Shown piece by piece: positions 33,846-42,393 of a stretch of 64,000 nt of DNA. Under the pieces are notes generated by a model. The model was not told the DNA's origin. It searched no databases and was given only the letters and a program-made list of their open reading frames with translations. The position numbers and the translations under genes are program-made. The DNA is from Maridesulfovibrio sp. (GTDB lineage: Bacteria; Desulfobacterota; Desulfovibrionia; Desulfovibrionales; Desulfovibrionaceae): positions 3,768,501 to 3,832,500 of the forward strand of contig NZ_OY781616.1 of assembly GCF_963677005.1 (NCBI RefSeq), in the 5' to 3' direction. Within the stretch, counting starts at the first letter, position 1. The number at the start of each line of letters is the position of its first letter.

Positions 33846-34955
33846 TTACCAGGCCTTGAGCAGAAGTTCCTTTACGTCATAGCGGGAAGGAATTCTGGGG
33901 TTGCCTGCAGTGCAGATATCGTCGAGCACATTGCGGGCAATGGTGTCCAGGCTGGACCGGAAAATATTTTCGTCAATTTTCAATTCACCGATATTGTTGG
34001 GAATACCCATGAACTCGTTCAAGCCGCTCACAGCTTCGATCAGGCTTCTGGTGCCTTCTTCCACTGTTTTCGCAGGCAGGCCCAGCATGGTGGCTATTTC
34101 GTGGTAGCGGATACCCACATCAAAGCTGTTGAACTTGATCGCGTGAGGCAGGACCACCGCATTGGCGAGTCCGTGCGGCACGTGGAAAATTCCACCGAGT
34201 GAGTGGGCGATTGAGTGTGTGATACCCAGCCCGCTGTTATTGAAAGCCATACCTGCCATGCAGGAACCAAGCAGCATGTGATCGCGGGCTTCCATATCGT
34301 CACCGTTCATATAGGCGCGCTTGAGATACTTGAATACGTAGCGGATAGCGTATCTTGCATAGATGGAAGTAAAAGCGTTGGCCTGACGGGAGGTGTAGGC
34401 TTCGATGGCGTGGGTCAGAACATCCATGCCCGTGGCAGCGGTTACATGCGGCGGCAGGGTGCGGGTGAAACGGGAATCGAGGATAGCCATATCCGGGATG
34501 AGCATTTCATCGTTAAGGGGAATCTTGACCTCATTGACCTTGTCGGTGACCACGGCAATGCTGGTCACTTCAGCCCCGGTGCCGCTCGTAGTGGGGATGG
34601 CCACCAGCATCGGCCTGGTCTTTCCTTCGAGGGCTTTGCCCGCGAAAAATGATATGGACTTCGCAGCGTCAATGGGGGACCCCCCGCCCAGCGCGATGAT
34701 CAGGTCCGCCTGATTTTTAAGAAAAATCTGTGCTCCCCTGGTAACTGTCTCCAGGGAGGGATCAGGTTCAACCTCATCAAATATAATGTAGGGAATCCCG
34801 TTACGGTCCAGATGGGTGCGGACCCGGTCCGCAAATCCGGTCTTGACCATGAAGGGATCGGTAACAATAAAAGCCCGCTTCGACGGTATGGTCTCCAGAT
34901 TGTCCAGAGCGTCCTCTCCGTAGCAGATCTTTGTTTTTCCGTAAAACTGTGTCAC
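33846..34955 (-). CDS. Iron-containing alcohol dehydrogenase
   Basis: This 369-residue protein has the Fe-ADH pattern: IALGGGSPIDAAKSI (NAD binding, about residue 88), TTSGTGAEVTSIAVV and the metal-binding His region GLGITHSIAHSLGG and HGLANAVVLPHAIKFN. It would reduce acetaldehyde to ethanol and regenerate NAD+ for the aldehyde dehydrogenase. It resembles EutG, or CutO of other choline loci, and lies in the middle of the cluster. Confidence 0.92.
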   Translation of the reverse strand: MTQFYGKTKICYGEDALDNLETIPSKRAFIVTDPFMVKTGFADRVRTHLDRNGIPYIIFDEVEPDPSLETVTRGAQIFLKNQADLIIALGGGSPIDAAKSISFFAGKALEGKTRPMLVAIPTTSGTGAEVTSIAVVTDKVNEVKIPLNDEMLIPDMAILDSRFTRTLPPHVTAATGMDVLTHAIEAYTSRQANAFTSIYARYAIRYVFKYLKRAYMNGDDMEARDHMLLGSCMAGMAFNNSGLGITHSIAHSLGGIFHVPHGLANAVVLPHAIKFNSFDVGIRYHEIATMLGLPAKTVEEGTRSLIEAVSGLNEFMGIPNNIGELKIDENIFRSSLDTIARNVLDDICTAGNPRIPSRYDVKELLLKAW

Positions 34956-35002
34956 CTTTTTCTCCGATAAAATCCGAAACTATCAGGTTAAAAATCATTA
35001 CA

Positions 35003-35036
35003 GGGCGCAGGCGTAAGGGGGTGGAAGCCTGCGCCC
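35003..35036 (-). other. Intercistronic hairpin after a BMC-H gene
   Basis: GGGCGCAGGC and GCCTGCGCCC form a perfect 10-bp stem with a 14-base loop, 9 bases after the stop codon of the shell hexamer gene. On the minus strand it is followed by a mixed AT stretch (TGTAATGATTTTTAACC). It may be a partial terminator or an mRNA end-protector that raises shell protein relative to the dehydrogenase downstream. Confidence 0.65.
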
Positions 35037-35045
35037 GGGAGAGCC

Positions 35046-35333
35046 TTATCTGGCTGTATTTTTGGGAAGGATGATTTCCACTTCGCTGTGCGGACGGGGG
35101 ATTACGTGTACGCTGCGCAGTTCTCCGACCCTTTCGGCTGCGGCTGCACCGGCATCAACGGCTGCCTTGACCGCGCCGACGTCGCCGCGCACCATTACGG
35201 TAACCAGTCCTCCGCCGACCTGTTCGCGGCCGATAAGCACAACATTGGCGGCTTTGACCATGGCATCGGCAGCTTCCACCGCGCCTACAAGACCTCTGGT
35301 TTCAACCATTCCGAGAGCGTTGAGAGATGTCAT
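35046..35333 (-). CDS. BMC-H shell hexamer protein, copy 1
   Basis: This 95-residue protein begins [31 protein letters not shown] and has [20 protein letters not shown], the canonical BMC domain of PduA/EutM. It would make the flat hexamers that tile the shell facets. It is close to the second copy at 38890, with changes mainly near the C-terminus. A strong hairpin follows the stop codon. Confidence 0.94.
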   Translation of the reverse strand: MTSLNALGMVETRGLVGAVEAADAMVKAANVVLIGREQVGGGLVTVMVRGDVGAVKAAVDAGAAAAERVGELRSVHVIPRPHSEVEIILPKNTAR

Positions 35334-35360
35334 CTTTTTCTCCTGTTAATGTACTGATTT

Positions 35361-35702
35361 TTAAATATTCGCTTTAACCGCTTCTGCTATCGAGAAACTC
35401 AGATCCTTGAGTTTGGACAGATCGGTTATGCCGTATTCTTCTTTGAGCAGGACCGCGATTCCCATGACCAGTCCTTCGCACTCGTCACACACTTCCTTGG
35501 TACAGGCCGGGTTGCCGCATCCGCCTTTGCCTTCTGCGGCAACAGCAGCGGAGTCTTCCACGCGGGTGATGCTGATCTTTCTCTTACGGAGTTCGTCTTT
35601 GGCTCCGGGAGTAAGGATCATGGAACTGTCCACATAAAGGGTGTGGCTTTCAGGGCTGATGAAGCAGTCGATATTTCCTGCTTCGATAAGTTTCTTTTTC
35701 AT
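35361..35702 (-). CDS. Small protein with a EutT-N-like segment and a cysteine cluster
   Basis: This 113-residue protein has a segment SHTLYVDSSMILTPGAKDELRKRKISI (about 19-45) that resembles the N-terminal part of EutT. The adenosyltransferase domain itself is absent. Instead it has a Gly/Cys stretch CGNPACTKEVCDEC (four Cys with spacings 4, 4 and 2), likely to bind a metal or Fe-S cluster, followed by a helical C-terminus. I do not recognise a defined function. Its position suggests a role in the lumen or in assembly. Confidence 0.7.
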   Translation of the reverse strand: MKKKLIEAGNIDCFISPESHTLYVDSSMILTPGAKDELRKRKISITRVEDSAAVAAEGKGGCGNPACTKEVCDECEGLVMGIAVLLKEEYGITDLSKLKDLSFSIAEAVKANI

Positions 35703-35704
35703 CT

Positions 35705-36253
35705 TTACCTCGTTCCCCGTACTAAGGCCTTTACGACCGAGGCGTCGGGTCCGGGGATGACGACCGCCTCAACAAGATTCTTGCCCAGAACGGCGGATGC
35801 CGCGTCCGCAGCTTCCTGAACAGCCGCAACATCACCGCTCATAACGAAATATGATTTGCCGTTTATTCCCTGCCCGGCGGCAAAACGGGCCAGTTCGATG
35901 CCGGAACGCTTCACCGCTGCGTCAGCCGCGGCAACTCCGGAGGATACGGACCGGCACTCAACCACGCCCACAGCCTGCACGTGTTCAAGAGGGACGTTTT
36001 TTTTCAGCACAGCCGCAACTTCCGGTGACAGATTGGAAATAACGAAACTTCCCATCAGCCTGTGACCGTAGTTGACCGCAGCATCAACACTGGCGCCGAC
36101 TGCGGCTCGGTTGCCGGAAACAAAGATCAGGTACCTGCCGGAACAGATGGGGGCGGCCCGCACCAGTTCCACATCCGCAGCCTTCATCATGGCATCGGCC
36201 AGTTGAATACCGGCGGCAATGCTTTTGCTTTCGACTATGCCCAGCGTATCCAC
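35705..36253 (-). CDS. Tandem-BMC shell protein (BMC-T), copy 2
   Basis: This 182-residue protein has two BMC domains: MDTLGIVESKSIAAGIQLADAMMKAADV and AVGVVECRSVSSGVAAADAAVKRSGI, the second from about residue 92. It forms trimers with pseudo-hexameric shape. It is only moderately similar to the BMC-T at 31779. It ends 2 bases before the small Cys protein gene, so those two are coupled. Confidence 0.9.
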   Translation of the reverse strand: MDTLGIVESKSIAAGIQLADAMMKAADVELVRAAPICSGRYLIFVSGNRAAVGASVDAAVNYGHRLMGSFVISNLSPEVAAVLKKNVPLEHVQAVGVVECRSVSSGVAAADAAVKRSGIELARFAAGQGINGKSYFVMSGDVAAVQEAADAASAVLGKNLVEAVVIPGPDASVVKALVRGTR

Positions 36254-36258
36254 GGGGT

Positions 36259-36531
36259 TTACCTTACCTGTGCCTGAACTTCGTCAATAATGCCCACGAT
36301 AGCGGCATCCACCGGGGCTTCATGGTTGCGCAGAGCCATGCGGGCGGAGCTTCCGGTGGTAACCAGAACCTGTTCTCCGATGCCCGCACCAACGCAGTCC
36401 ACAGCCACGAAAATTTCATCGCTGCCTTTTTCCTCGATATCGAGCCGCTGAACAACCATCAGCTTCTCCCCGCTCAGTTCATCCTTCTTGCGGGTGGCCC
36501 AGACATTTCCGACAACTTTGCAGATAATCAT
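36259..36531 (-). CDS. BMC-P pentamer vertex protein (EutN/CcmL-like)
   Basis: This 90-residue protein begins MIICKVVGNVWATRKKDELSGEKLMVV and continues VAVDCVGAGIGEQVLVTTGSSAR, the standard pattern of EutN/CcmL. Pentamers cap the corners of the icosahedral shell. It lies between a BMC-T gene and a hypothetical gene. Confidence 0.94.
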   Translation of the reverse strand: MIICKVVGNVWATRKKDELSGEKLMVVQRLDIEEKGSDEIFVAVDCVGAGIGEQVLVTTGSSARMALRNHEAPVDAAIVGIIDEVQAQVR

Positions 36532-36541
36532 AAAACAGTCC

Positions 36542-37141
36542 TTAAAGGGTCTTGCTGATGTTGATGTTCAATTCTTTTGCCGCTTCCGCTGCCAGAGGAG
36601 TGATTCTGGCTTCCGGCAAGACAACAAGCTCTTTCACACCCTGTTCCGCAGCCCTGCCGATTACCTTTTCGGTGATCAGATTTTCCCTGAATTTCAGGGA
36701 CTCGGGCATGGGGCGCTGAAACCTTTTCAGGCCGAAGCCTGCAAGGGTTTTCTCATGGGCTTCATACAGGGCATACAACGGACCGGGAGCTGTCTGGCTG
36801 TATGCTTCGTAGCCGAATTCCAGAACTTCCACCGCGCGACCAAGCAACAGCTGTCTCAGAACCTCGGTCATGATCCTGCCGTGGGCTTTGCCGACTGCAA
36901 GGTCGGACATTTCGCAGACGCAGAGAGAGGGAACAATGTAACGGCTGAATTCAGTGCAGGGTGTTTTCTCACCAAAGAAACAGTAATCGTACCCATCGCC
37001 CAGGCTGTTGCGAACCTTTTCGGCCACAAGGCAGTCGTGCTCGGCCATAACCAGCACGCAGTCCCTTGCTGCTTCGGGCTTGAGTTGCTTCAGCACTTCT
37101 GCTGCGATGGATTTTACCAGTTCGTTTACGTCTACGCTCAT
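36542..37141 (-). CDS. Microcompartment-associated protein of unknown function
   Basis: This 199-residue soluble protein starts with an amphipathic helix (VDVNELVKSIAAEVLKQL) like the encapsulation helices of luminal enzymes, then a Rossmann-like pattern (CVLVMAEHDCLVAEKVRNSL and ELVVLPEARITPLAAEAAKEL). It resembles hypothetical proteins of ethanolamine-type loci. I cannot assign a reaction. The helix suggests it is cargo. Confidence 0.65.
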   Translation of the reverse strand: MSVDVNELVKSIAAEVLKQLKPEAARDCVLVMAEHDCLVAEKVRNSLGDGYDYCFFGEKTPCTEFSRYIVPSLCVCEMSDLAVGKAHGRIMTEVLRQLLLGRAVEVLEFGYEAYSQTAPGPLYALYEAHEKTLAGFGLKRFQRPMPESLKFRENLITEKVIGRAAEQGVKELVVLPEARITPLAAEAAKELNINISKTL

Positions 37142-37234
37142 TTGAGTTGTCTCCGGCAGCCCTTCGTTAACCGGAACCTTATTGAAAAGGGTCTCCGGTT
37201 CCTCATAAAATTTTTATTCCGCTACGGCCTGCTT

Positions 37235-38050
37235 TCAGCAGTTCAAGGCTATGCCCAGCGGGGTTACCAGAAACGGGTTGGCCGGTTTGTAAACCGGGAT
37301 GCCCACTTCCTTTTCCACCACTTTTTCCATGTCCCTGAGGCAGCAGGTGCCGCCTACAAGATAGATGGCCGAAATATCGCGACCCTTTATATGGTTCCTG
37401 ACAATGGACCCCATTTTTTGAACCACCGGACGGACGACAGGCAGGATCTCGGCCTGACGTCCGTCAACCTTTTTCAGATCTTCGGCTTCTTCAAAGCTGA
37501 TTTTGTAACTGCCGGAAAGTACGAGAGTGACGTGGGTTCCACCGGTTGGTTCGTCCGCCACGTAAACAACTTCGCCGTTTTCCAGCACGGAAAGCCCGGT
37601 GGTGCCGCCGCCGATATCAACGATGACTCCGTTTTCAATGCCGAGAACGGCGTTTGCCGCAGTAGGCTCATCCAGCACAGAAGTCACTTCCAGACCGGCG
37701 GCTTCCACCACGTACTGATGGGTGGTTATGTCCTTTTGGCCGGTTCCCGGGGGAACCGCGATGGCGGCCCGTTCCAGCTTGCGGCCGAGTCTTTCTTCAA
37801 GCTCGCCGATCAGTTTGCGGGTGATGCGGGCAGCACCCATGTAGTCAACAACCAGACCGTCCCTGATAACCCGCGCGAATTCCATGGCACAGGCCACCGG
37901 CTGCTTTCTGCTGTTCAGGACCACCACCACAATGTAAGCGGTGCCGAGGTCCACACCCACAAGCAGTTCCTCGTCAGGTTTTACGGGCACAGTGTTCTCG
38001 ATACAGCTTTCAAGCTCGCTGATCATCCGGTCTATTGTTGAAAAATCCAT
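37235..38050 (-). CDS. eutJ: EutJ-like actin-fold ATPase/chaperone
   Basis: This 271-residue protein has the Hsp70/actin pattern: LLVGVDLGTAYIVVVV (phosphate 1), GVIVDIGGGTTGLSVLENG (phosphate 2) and AIYLVGGTCCL (adenosine). EutJ is assumed to act as a chaperone in microcompartment assembly or enzyme reactivation. It lies directly after the PduL gene. Confidence 0.9.
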   Translation of the reverse strand: MDFSTIDRMISELESCIENTVPVKPDEELLVGVDLGTAYIVVVVLNSRKQPVACAMEFARVIRDGLVVDYMGAARITRKLIGELEERLGRKLERAAIAVPPGTGQKDITTHQYVVEAAGLEVTSVLDEPTAANAVLGIENGVIVDIGGGTTGLSVLENGEVVYVADEPTGGTHVTLVLSGSYKISFEEAEDLKKVDGRQAEILPVVRPVVQKMGSIVRNHIKGRDISAIYLVGGTCCLRDMEKVVEKEVGIPVYKPANPFLVTPLGIALNC

Positions 38051-38069
38051 TCTCGTCTTTCCCTTATTT

Positions 38070-38741
38070 CTATCTTACGATCTTGCCGATAACGGACTTG
38101 TTCCAGCCTGCGCTGTTGCCTTCATCCGGATCGATATGCATGGCGAGTTTGAATTCGGGATTGACCCTTACGACAACGTCCTCGAGGATAACCGGACGTT
38201 CGCTTTCGAGACGCACGCAGACGCGGTCCTTGTCTTTAACGCCGTACTTGTCTCCGTCTTCGGGCGACATGTGGATGTGGCGGGCGGCGACGATCACCCC
38301 TTCCTCAAGGCCGACGATTCCGGTCTGGGAAGCGAGGATGATGCCGGGAGTTCCGGCAATGTCACCGGACTGGCGAACCGGGGCCTTGATGCCGAGAGTG
38401 CGGGCTTCAGTATTGGAAATTTCTACCTGTGAAGCGGATCTGGCCGGTCCGAGCACGGCTACGTTGTCCATGACTCCTTTGGGCCCGATAAGCCGCACAC
38501 GTTCCTCGGCGAGGAATTGTCCCGGCTGGGAAAGTTCGCGTACCGGGGTCAGGGGCTTTCCGAAAAGCTCAAGGGCGTCGTGTTCGCTGAGGTGAACGTG
38601 GCGTGCGGAGAGTTCAACGGGGATGGGTTCGCCTGTTCCCTGGGAAACGGAGATGTGCGGAGCCTCGGTCTTCAACTGGGCGATTACGCCTTTGATGACC
38701 CCTTCCATGATTTCGGTAATGGCTTGTTCGTTCATGCTCAT
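38070..38741 (-). CDS. pduL: PduL-type phosphotransacylase
   Basis: This 223-residue protein begins with an amphipathic helix (about 4-23, NEQAITEIMEGVIKGVIAQL), a likely encapsulation peptide. The PduL domains follow with PVELSARHVHLSEHD and VIVAARHIHMSPEDGDKYG, whose His residues bind zinc. It converts acetyl-CoA and phosphate to acetyl phosphate and frees CoA for the aldehyde dehydrogenase. Confidence 0.93.
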   Translation of the reverse strand: MSMNEQAITEIMEGVIKGVIAQLKTEAPHISVSQGTGEPIPVELSARHVHLSEHDALELFGKPLTPVRELSQPGQFLAEERVRLIGPKGVMDNVAVLGPARSASQVEISNTEARTLGIKAPVRQSGDIAGTPGIILASQTGIVGLEEGVIVAARHIHMSPEDGDKYGVKDKDRVCVRLESERPVILEDVVVRVNPEFKLAMHIDPDEGNSAGWNKSVIGKIVR

Positions 38742-38809
38742 TTCTGTGTGAAAATATTGTCCGTTATAATCAGGTATCGCGTTGTACGCGGTACGGCCTC
38801 GCGATTACG

Positions 38810-38851
38810 ACCGGGGAAAAGGGTACATGCGGCGTACCGCCTTTCCCCGGT
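38810..38851 (-). other. Intercistronic hairpin after the second BMC-H gene
   Basis: ACCGGGGAAA and TTTCCCCGGT form a perfect 10-bp stem with an inner GGTAC/GTACC pairing. A second small hairpin (CCGCAGG-TTCG-CCTGCAG) sits between it and the shell gene. No long U-run follows. As at 35003, it comes right after a major shell gene. Confidence 0.65.
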
Positions 38852-38889
38852 CCTGATGCTGCAGGCGAACCTGCGGCATTCAAGCTTGA

Positions 38890-39174
38890 TTAACCTTCAG
38901 CTTTGGGAAGGATGATTTCTACTTCGCCGTGGGGGCGGGGGATTACATGTACGCTGATGAGTTCACCAACGTTCTGTGCAGCGGCTGCGCCTGCATCGGT
39001 GGCTGCCTTTACAGCGCCTACATCGCCGCGAACCATAACGGTTACGAGACCGCCGCCGACCTGAGTCTTGCCGATCAGGGTTACGTTTGCAGCTTTTACC
39101 ATAGCATCAGCTGCTTCAATCGCGCCGACGAGGCCTTTGGTTTCAATCATACCCAGTGCGTTCAATGAGGACAT
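38890..39174 (-). CDS. BMC-H shell hexamer protein, copy 2
   Basis: This 94-residue protein, [31 protein letters not shown] onward, is a canonical PduA/EutM-type hexamer and is nearly the same as the copy at 35046. It lies between the aldehyde dehydrogenase and PduL genes. A strong hairpin follows. Confidence 0.94.
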   Translation of the reverse strand: MSSLNALGMIETKGLVGAIEAADAMVKAANVTLIGKTQVGGGLVTVMVRGDVGAVKAATDAGAAAAQNVGELISVHVIPRPHGEVEIILPKAEG

Positions 39175-39276
39175 TTTAGTTCTCCTTTAAATTGATTTAT
39201 CGGCCTTGCGGCCATCCTTTGTTCCCTTGTACGGGAATGGCTTTTTATATTTTGAGCTGGAAGTTTCGGCTTCCGG

Positions 39277-40722
39277 CTAGACCATCTGTTTGAGCTGCTC
39301 GACGATCAGAGCGGTAATCGCCTGCACGTCGATGGAATCGGATTCGCTGCCGTGAGCTTCCGGAGCGTGGCTGCAGGAAGTGTTTCCGAGGTCGTAGGCC
39401 ATCCTTCTGACGTTCATGAGGTTGTACGGAGTAACGTTGTCGGAAGTTGCGCTTCCGCCTACAGCACCGCAACCAAGGGTGAAGGACGGGAAAAGCGAAG
39501 TGGAGAGGCCCACTGCGCCGTGAGTGGAAGGGGTGTTGACCAGCATTCTGGAAACGGGCTTCTTCATGCCGAATTCGCGGATGACTTCCTCGTTCTTGGA
39601 ATGAATGGCCAGGGAATGGCCAACGCCGCCGTTTACCAGCAGGGCGTGGCAGAGTTCGCAGGATTCCTTCCAGTCTTCGACAACGTAGAAGCCGAGGAGC
39701 GCGGTGAGTTTTTCCTTGGAGAAAGGATATTTTGCGCCGACACCCTTTTCATCGGAGATGAGCAGACGGGTTCCTGCAGGAATGGAAATTCCGGCCAGCT
39801 TGGCGATGGTTGCTGCGTCGCGACCTACGATAGCGGGGTTCATGGAACCGTTGCCGCGTTCCATGACGGCTTTGACCTTGGTGAGGTTGTCGCCGTAGAG
39901 GAAGTAACCGCCCTGCGCGATGAGTTCAGCCTTGACCTGTTCGGCAATGCAGGACTCGGTGACCACGGACTGCTCGGATGCGCATACTGTGCCGTTATCA
40001 AAGGTCTTACTTGCAAAAATCTTGCTGACTGCGTCCTTGATGTCCGCAGATCTTTCGATATAGGCCGGGACGTTGCCTGCACCTACTCCCAGAGCGGGAG
40101 TACCGGAGCTGTACGCTGCCTTGACCATGCCGGGACCGCCGGTGGCGAGGATGAGGTCGGCAACTTTCATGAGTTCGCCGCTGCCCTGAATGGTGGGTAC
40201 GCTCATGACGCTGACCAGATCTTCACATACGCCGCAGTCGTGGAGTACGGAACGGATCATTTCAACGGTTTTGCCGATGCATTTCTTGGCGCTGGGGTGC
40301 GGGGTGAACACAATGGCGTTCCCGGACTTCAGGGCGATCATGGATTTGTAAATGGTCGTGGATGTGGGGTTGGTGGAGGGAACGATCCCTGCGATAACCC
40401 CCATGGGTACTGCTATCTCGACAACTTTCTTTTCCTTGTCGTCCTTAAGCACACCGATGGTTTTCATATCCTTGATGGCTTTAAACAGGCCCTGACTGGC
40501 AAGGATGTTCTTGGTGGTCTTGTCCTGAACCTTACCGAAACCGGTTTCTTCAACAGCGAGTGCCGCGAGTGTTTCCGCCTGGGCATAAGCTGCTTCGGAA
40601 ATGGCCTTTACAATGCCGTCTACCTGTTCCTGAGTCATTTCCGCCAGCTTGGCCTGTGCTTCTTTAGCGGCACGGACCAGTGAACGGGCTTCCTGCATAG
40701 ATAATAAATCTTTGTCTACCAT
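39277..40722 (-). CDS. CoA-acylating aldehyde dehydrogenase (catalytic copy)
   Basis: This 481-residue protein is similar to PduP and EutE. Its catalytic Cys is Cys247 in [13 protein letters not shown]. The cofactor region [13 protein letters not shown] and the ending with [23 protein letters not shown] match the family. The C-terminus, after a Ser/Glu-rich linker, ends in [18 protein letters not shown], an amphipathic helix of the encapsulation type. It oxidises acetaldehyde to acetyl-CoA with NAD+ and CoA. It is coupled to the BMC-H fusion gene upstream, four bases apart. Confidence 0.93.
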   Translation of the reverse strand: MVDKDLLSMQEARSLVRAAKEAQAKLAEMTQEQVDGIVKAISEAAYAQAETLAALAVEETGFGKVQDKTTKNILASQGLFKAIKDMKTIGVLKDDKEKKVVEIAVPMGVIAGIVPSTNPTSTTIYKSMIALKSGNAIVFTPHPSAKKCIGKTVEMIRSVLHDCGVCEDLVSVMSVPTIQGSGELMKVADLILATGGPGMVKAAYSSGTPALGVGAGNVPAYIERSADIKDAVSKIFASKTFDNGTVCASEQSVVTESCIAEQVKAELIAQGGYFLYGDNLTKVKAVMERGNGSMNPAIVGRDAATIAKLAGISIPAGTRLLISDEKGVGAKYPFSKEKLTALLGFYVVEDWKESCELCHALLVNGGVGHSLAIHSKNEEVIREFGMKKPVSRMLVNTPSTHGAVGLSTSLFPSFTLGCGAVGGSATSDNVTPYNLMNVRRMAYDLGNTSCSHAPEAHGSESDSIDVQAITALIVEQLKQMV

Positions 40723-40726
40723 TGGA

Positions 40727-41326
40727 TTACTCCTCTATCTGCCTGGTAACATTTATAATCGCGTCAATCAGGGCTTTCTTGGTGGCATTTTTGACCTCAT
40801 CGGGGGTCAGGGAAATGCCGCGCAAGCTTCTGGCTATCTGCCGAATCCTGTTGATTTTCATTTTCCTGAGTTCCGCAATCCGGAACTTCGGTGTTTCATC
40901 AGCCGGTTTTTTTTCCGGTGTGCTTTGCTGAACCGGACCGGCTTCAGTTTCGGCCTTTCCATCTTCTACGGGGACAGGCTCTTCATGTGCTTCTTCAGGG
41001 AGGAATTCCGTTGCGGTTTCCTCTGAAATTTCTTCATCTTCCATCATCGGAACAGTTGTGGATATTATCCGGGACAGTTCTTCATACGGGCGGGCGATCA
41101 CATGACGGGAAACCAGCTCCGCACCGGCTATGCGGCTGATGGCTGCTGTTCCTGCTTCAACTGCGGCCTGCACAGCGGAAACCTCTCCGGTGACCGTGAC
41201 GGACACCAGCCCGCCGCCTGCAAGATTCTTTTCCAGCAGGGCCACATCCGCCGCCTTGAGCATGGCGTCTGCGCCTTCAATTACGGCCAGCAGACCTTTT
41301 GTTTCAATGAATCCAAGTGCGTTCAT
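40727..41326 (-). CDS. BMC-H protein with a long C-terminal extension (Rho-N/SAP-like end)
   Basis: The first 90 residues are a BMC domain (MNALGFIETKGLLAVIEGADAML, VTVTGEVSAVQAAVEAG). Then comes an acidic, Pro/Glu-rich linker (about 95-145), and a basic C-terminal domain (FRIAELRKMKINRIRQIARSL and VKNATKKALIDAI). That last pattern resembles the short helical domains called Rho-N or SAP, which often bind nucleic acid. The linker and end would protrude from the hexamer. PduK also has an extended BMC layout, though with an Fe-S-like end. The binding role is inference. Confidence 0.85.
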   Translation of the reverse strand: MNALGFIETKGLLAVIEGADAMLKAADVALLEKNLAGGGLVSVTVTGEVSAVQAAVEAGTAAISRIAGAELVSRHVIARPYEELSRIISTTVPMMEDEEISEETATEFLPEEAHEEPVPVEDGKAETEAGPVQQSTPEKKPADETPKFRIAELRKMKINRIRQIARSLRGISLTPDEVKNATKKALIDAIINVTRQIEE

Positions 41327-41356
41327 AGCTCAGTTCTCCCTTGTCGCTGAATAGGA

Positions 41357-42286
41357 TCAGTGTCTGACCACTGAGACCGGAAAATTATATTTGCTTATGC
41401 CCTGCTCAATACGTTCGAGATCGGCATCGCTGAGCTTGGGGTCACCGTCCACGGGATACTTCCAGCCTAGCTGGTTGTACTTGTTCACACCCATCTTGTG
41501 GTAGGGCAGCAGGTCCACACCTTTGAAATTTTTAAGGTCCTGATAGGGCTTGAGCAGCTCCACCAGTTGCAGAATTTCCTCTTCCCCGTCGTTGACTCCC
41601 TTGAGGAGCGGCATTCTGATCCTGACGTTGTGCCTGTTCTCCAGCAGCCAGATCAGATTGGAGAGAATCATTTCATTACGCACGCCGGTCAGTTCTCGGT
41701 GGCGTTCGGGATTCATGTGTTTGACATCGAAGAGAAAGAGGTCCACGTAGTCGGCCACTTTTTCGAATACTTCCGGCCGGGCATAACCGCAGGTTTCTAT
41801 GGCGGTGTTTATTCCGTTCTGTCTGCAGGCCTGCAGCAGACTTGCCGCCGCTTCCGGCTGAGCCAGCACTTCGCCGCCGCCAAGCGTAACCCCGCCGCCG
41901 GATGTTTCGTAGAAAGGCCGGTCTTCTTCTATAATGTCCACGAGTTCGGAGATGGTTTTTGATTCGCCCACAACGGCCAGCGCATTTTTGCGGCAGGCTG
42001 CTTCACATTTGCGACAGCCCACGCACTCGGCTTTGCGGTCAATGAAATGTTTTCCTGCGGCATCGATTTTGTGCACGTCCGCAGGACATACGGAGACGCA
42101 GGCTCCGCAGTTCACGCACTGATCTTTTTTGTAAAGAATCTGGTAGCGTTTATACTGCCCCTCGGGATTCGAGCACCATTCACAGCGCAGGGGGCAACCC
42201 TGAAAGAATACGAGAGTTCTGACTCCCGGACCGTCATGCATATTGTACTTCTGTACATTGAATATCTGAGCTTTTCTTTCAATCAC
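41357..42286 (-). CDS. cutD: Choline TMA-lyase activating enzyme
   Basis: This 309-residue radical-SAM enzyme has FFQGCPLRCEWCSNPE (CX3CX2C for the SAM cluster) and a ferredoxin insert with two 4Fe-4S motifs (CVNCGACVSVCP and [12 protein letters not shown]). It also has GGGVTLGGGE. It installs the glycyl radical on CutC. The start is a GTG at 42286, with only a weak ribosome site. The pair cutC-cutD, 107 bases apart, is the defining mark of choline utilisation. Confidence 0.95.
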   Translation of the reverse strand: MIERKAQIFNVQKYNMHDGPGVRTLVFFQGCPLRCEWCSNPEGQYKRYQILYKKDQCVNCGACVSVCPADVHKIDAAGKHFIDRKAECVGCRKCEAACRKNALAVVGESKTISELVDIIEEDRPFYETSGGGVTLGGGEVLAQPEAAASLLQACRQNGINTAIETCGYARPEVFEKVADYVDLFLFDVKHMNPERHRELTGVRNEMILSNLIWLLENRHNVRIRMPLLKGVNDGEEEILQLVELLKPYQDLKNFKGVDLLPYHKMGVNKYNQLGWKYPVDGDPKLSDADLERIEQGISKYNFPVSVVRH

Positions 42287-42356
42287 GGTTTAATTCTCTT
42301 GCTGTTTGGTACACTCGAATCCCGAGGGATTATTTTATTCTCGTTGAGCTTGATCA

Positions 42357-42380
42357 AAGGTTCCAAAGGGGATTCTCCCC
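42357..42380 (-). repeat. Intergenic inverted repeat, copy 2
   Basis: CAAAGGGGATTCTCCCCTTCG is an imperfect copy of the hairpin at 31556 and lies between cutC and cutD. The stem is AAGGGGA/TCTCCCCTT. It could dampen or stabilise transcription between the two genes. Confidence 0.55.
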
Positions 42381-42393
42381 TTCGTGCCGCGCT

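Noticed and set aside
36488..38041. Plus-strand frame of 517 codons opposite the eutJ region
   Set aside because: It spans several well-supported minus-strand genes, including eutJ with its phosphate-binding motifs.
39352..40683. Plus-strand frame of 443 codons opposite the aldehyde dehydrogenase
   Set aside because: It is a shadow of the dehydrogenase gene and lacks a ribosome site and known motifs.
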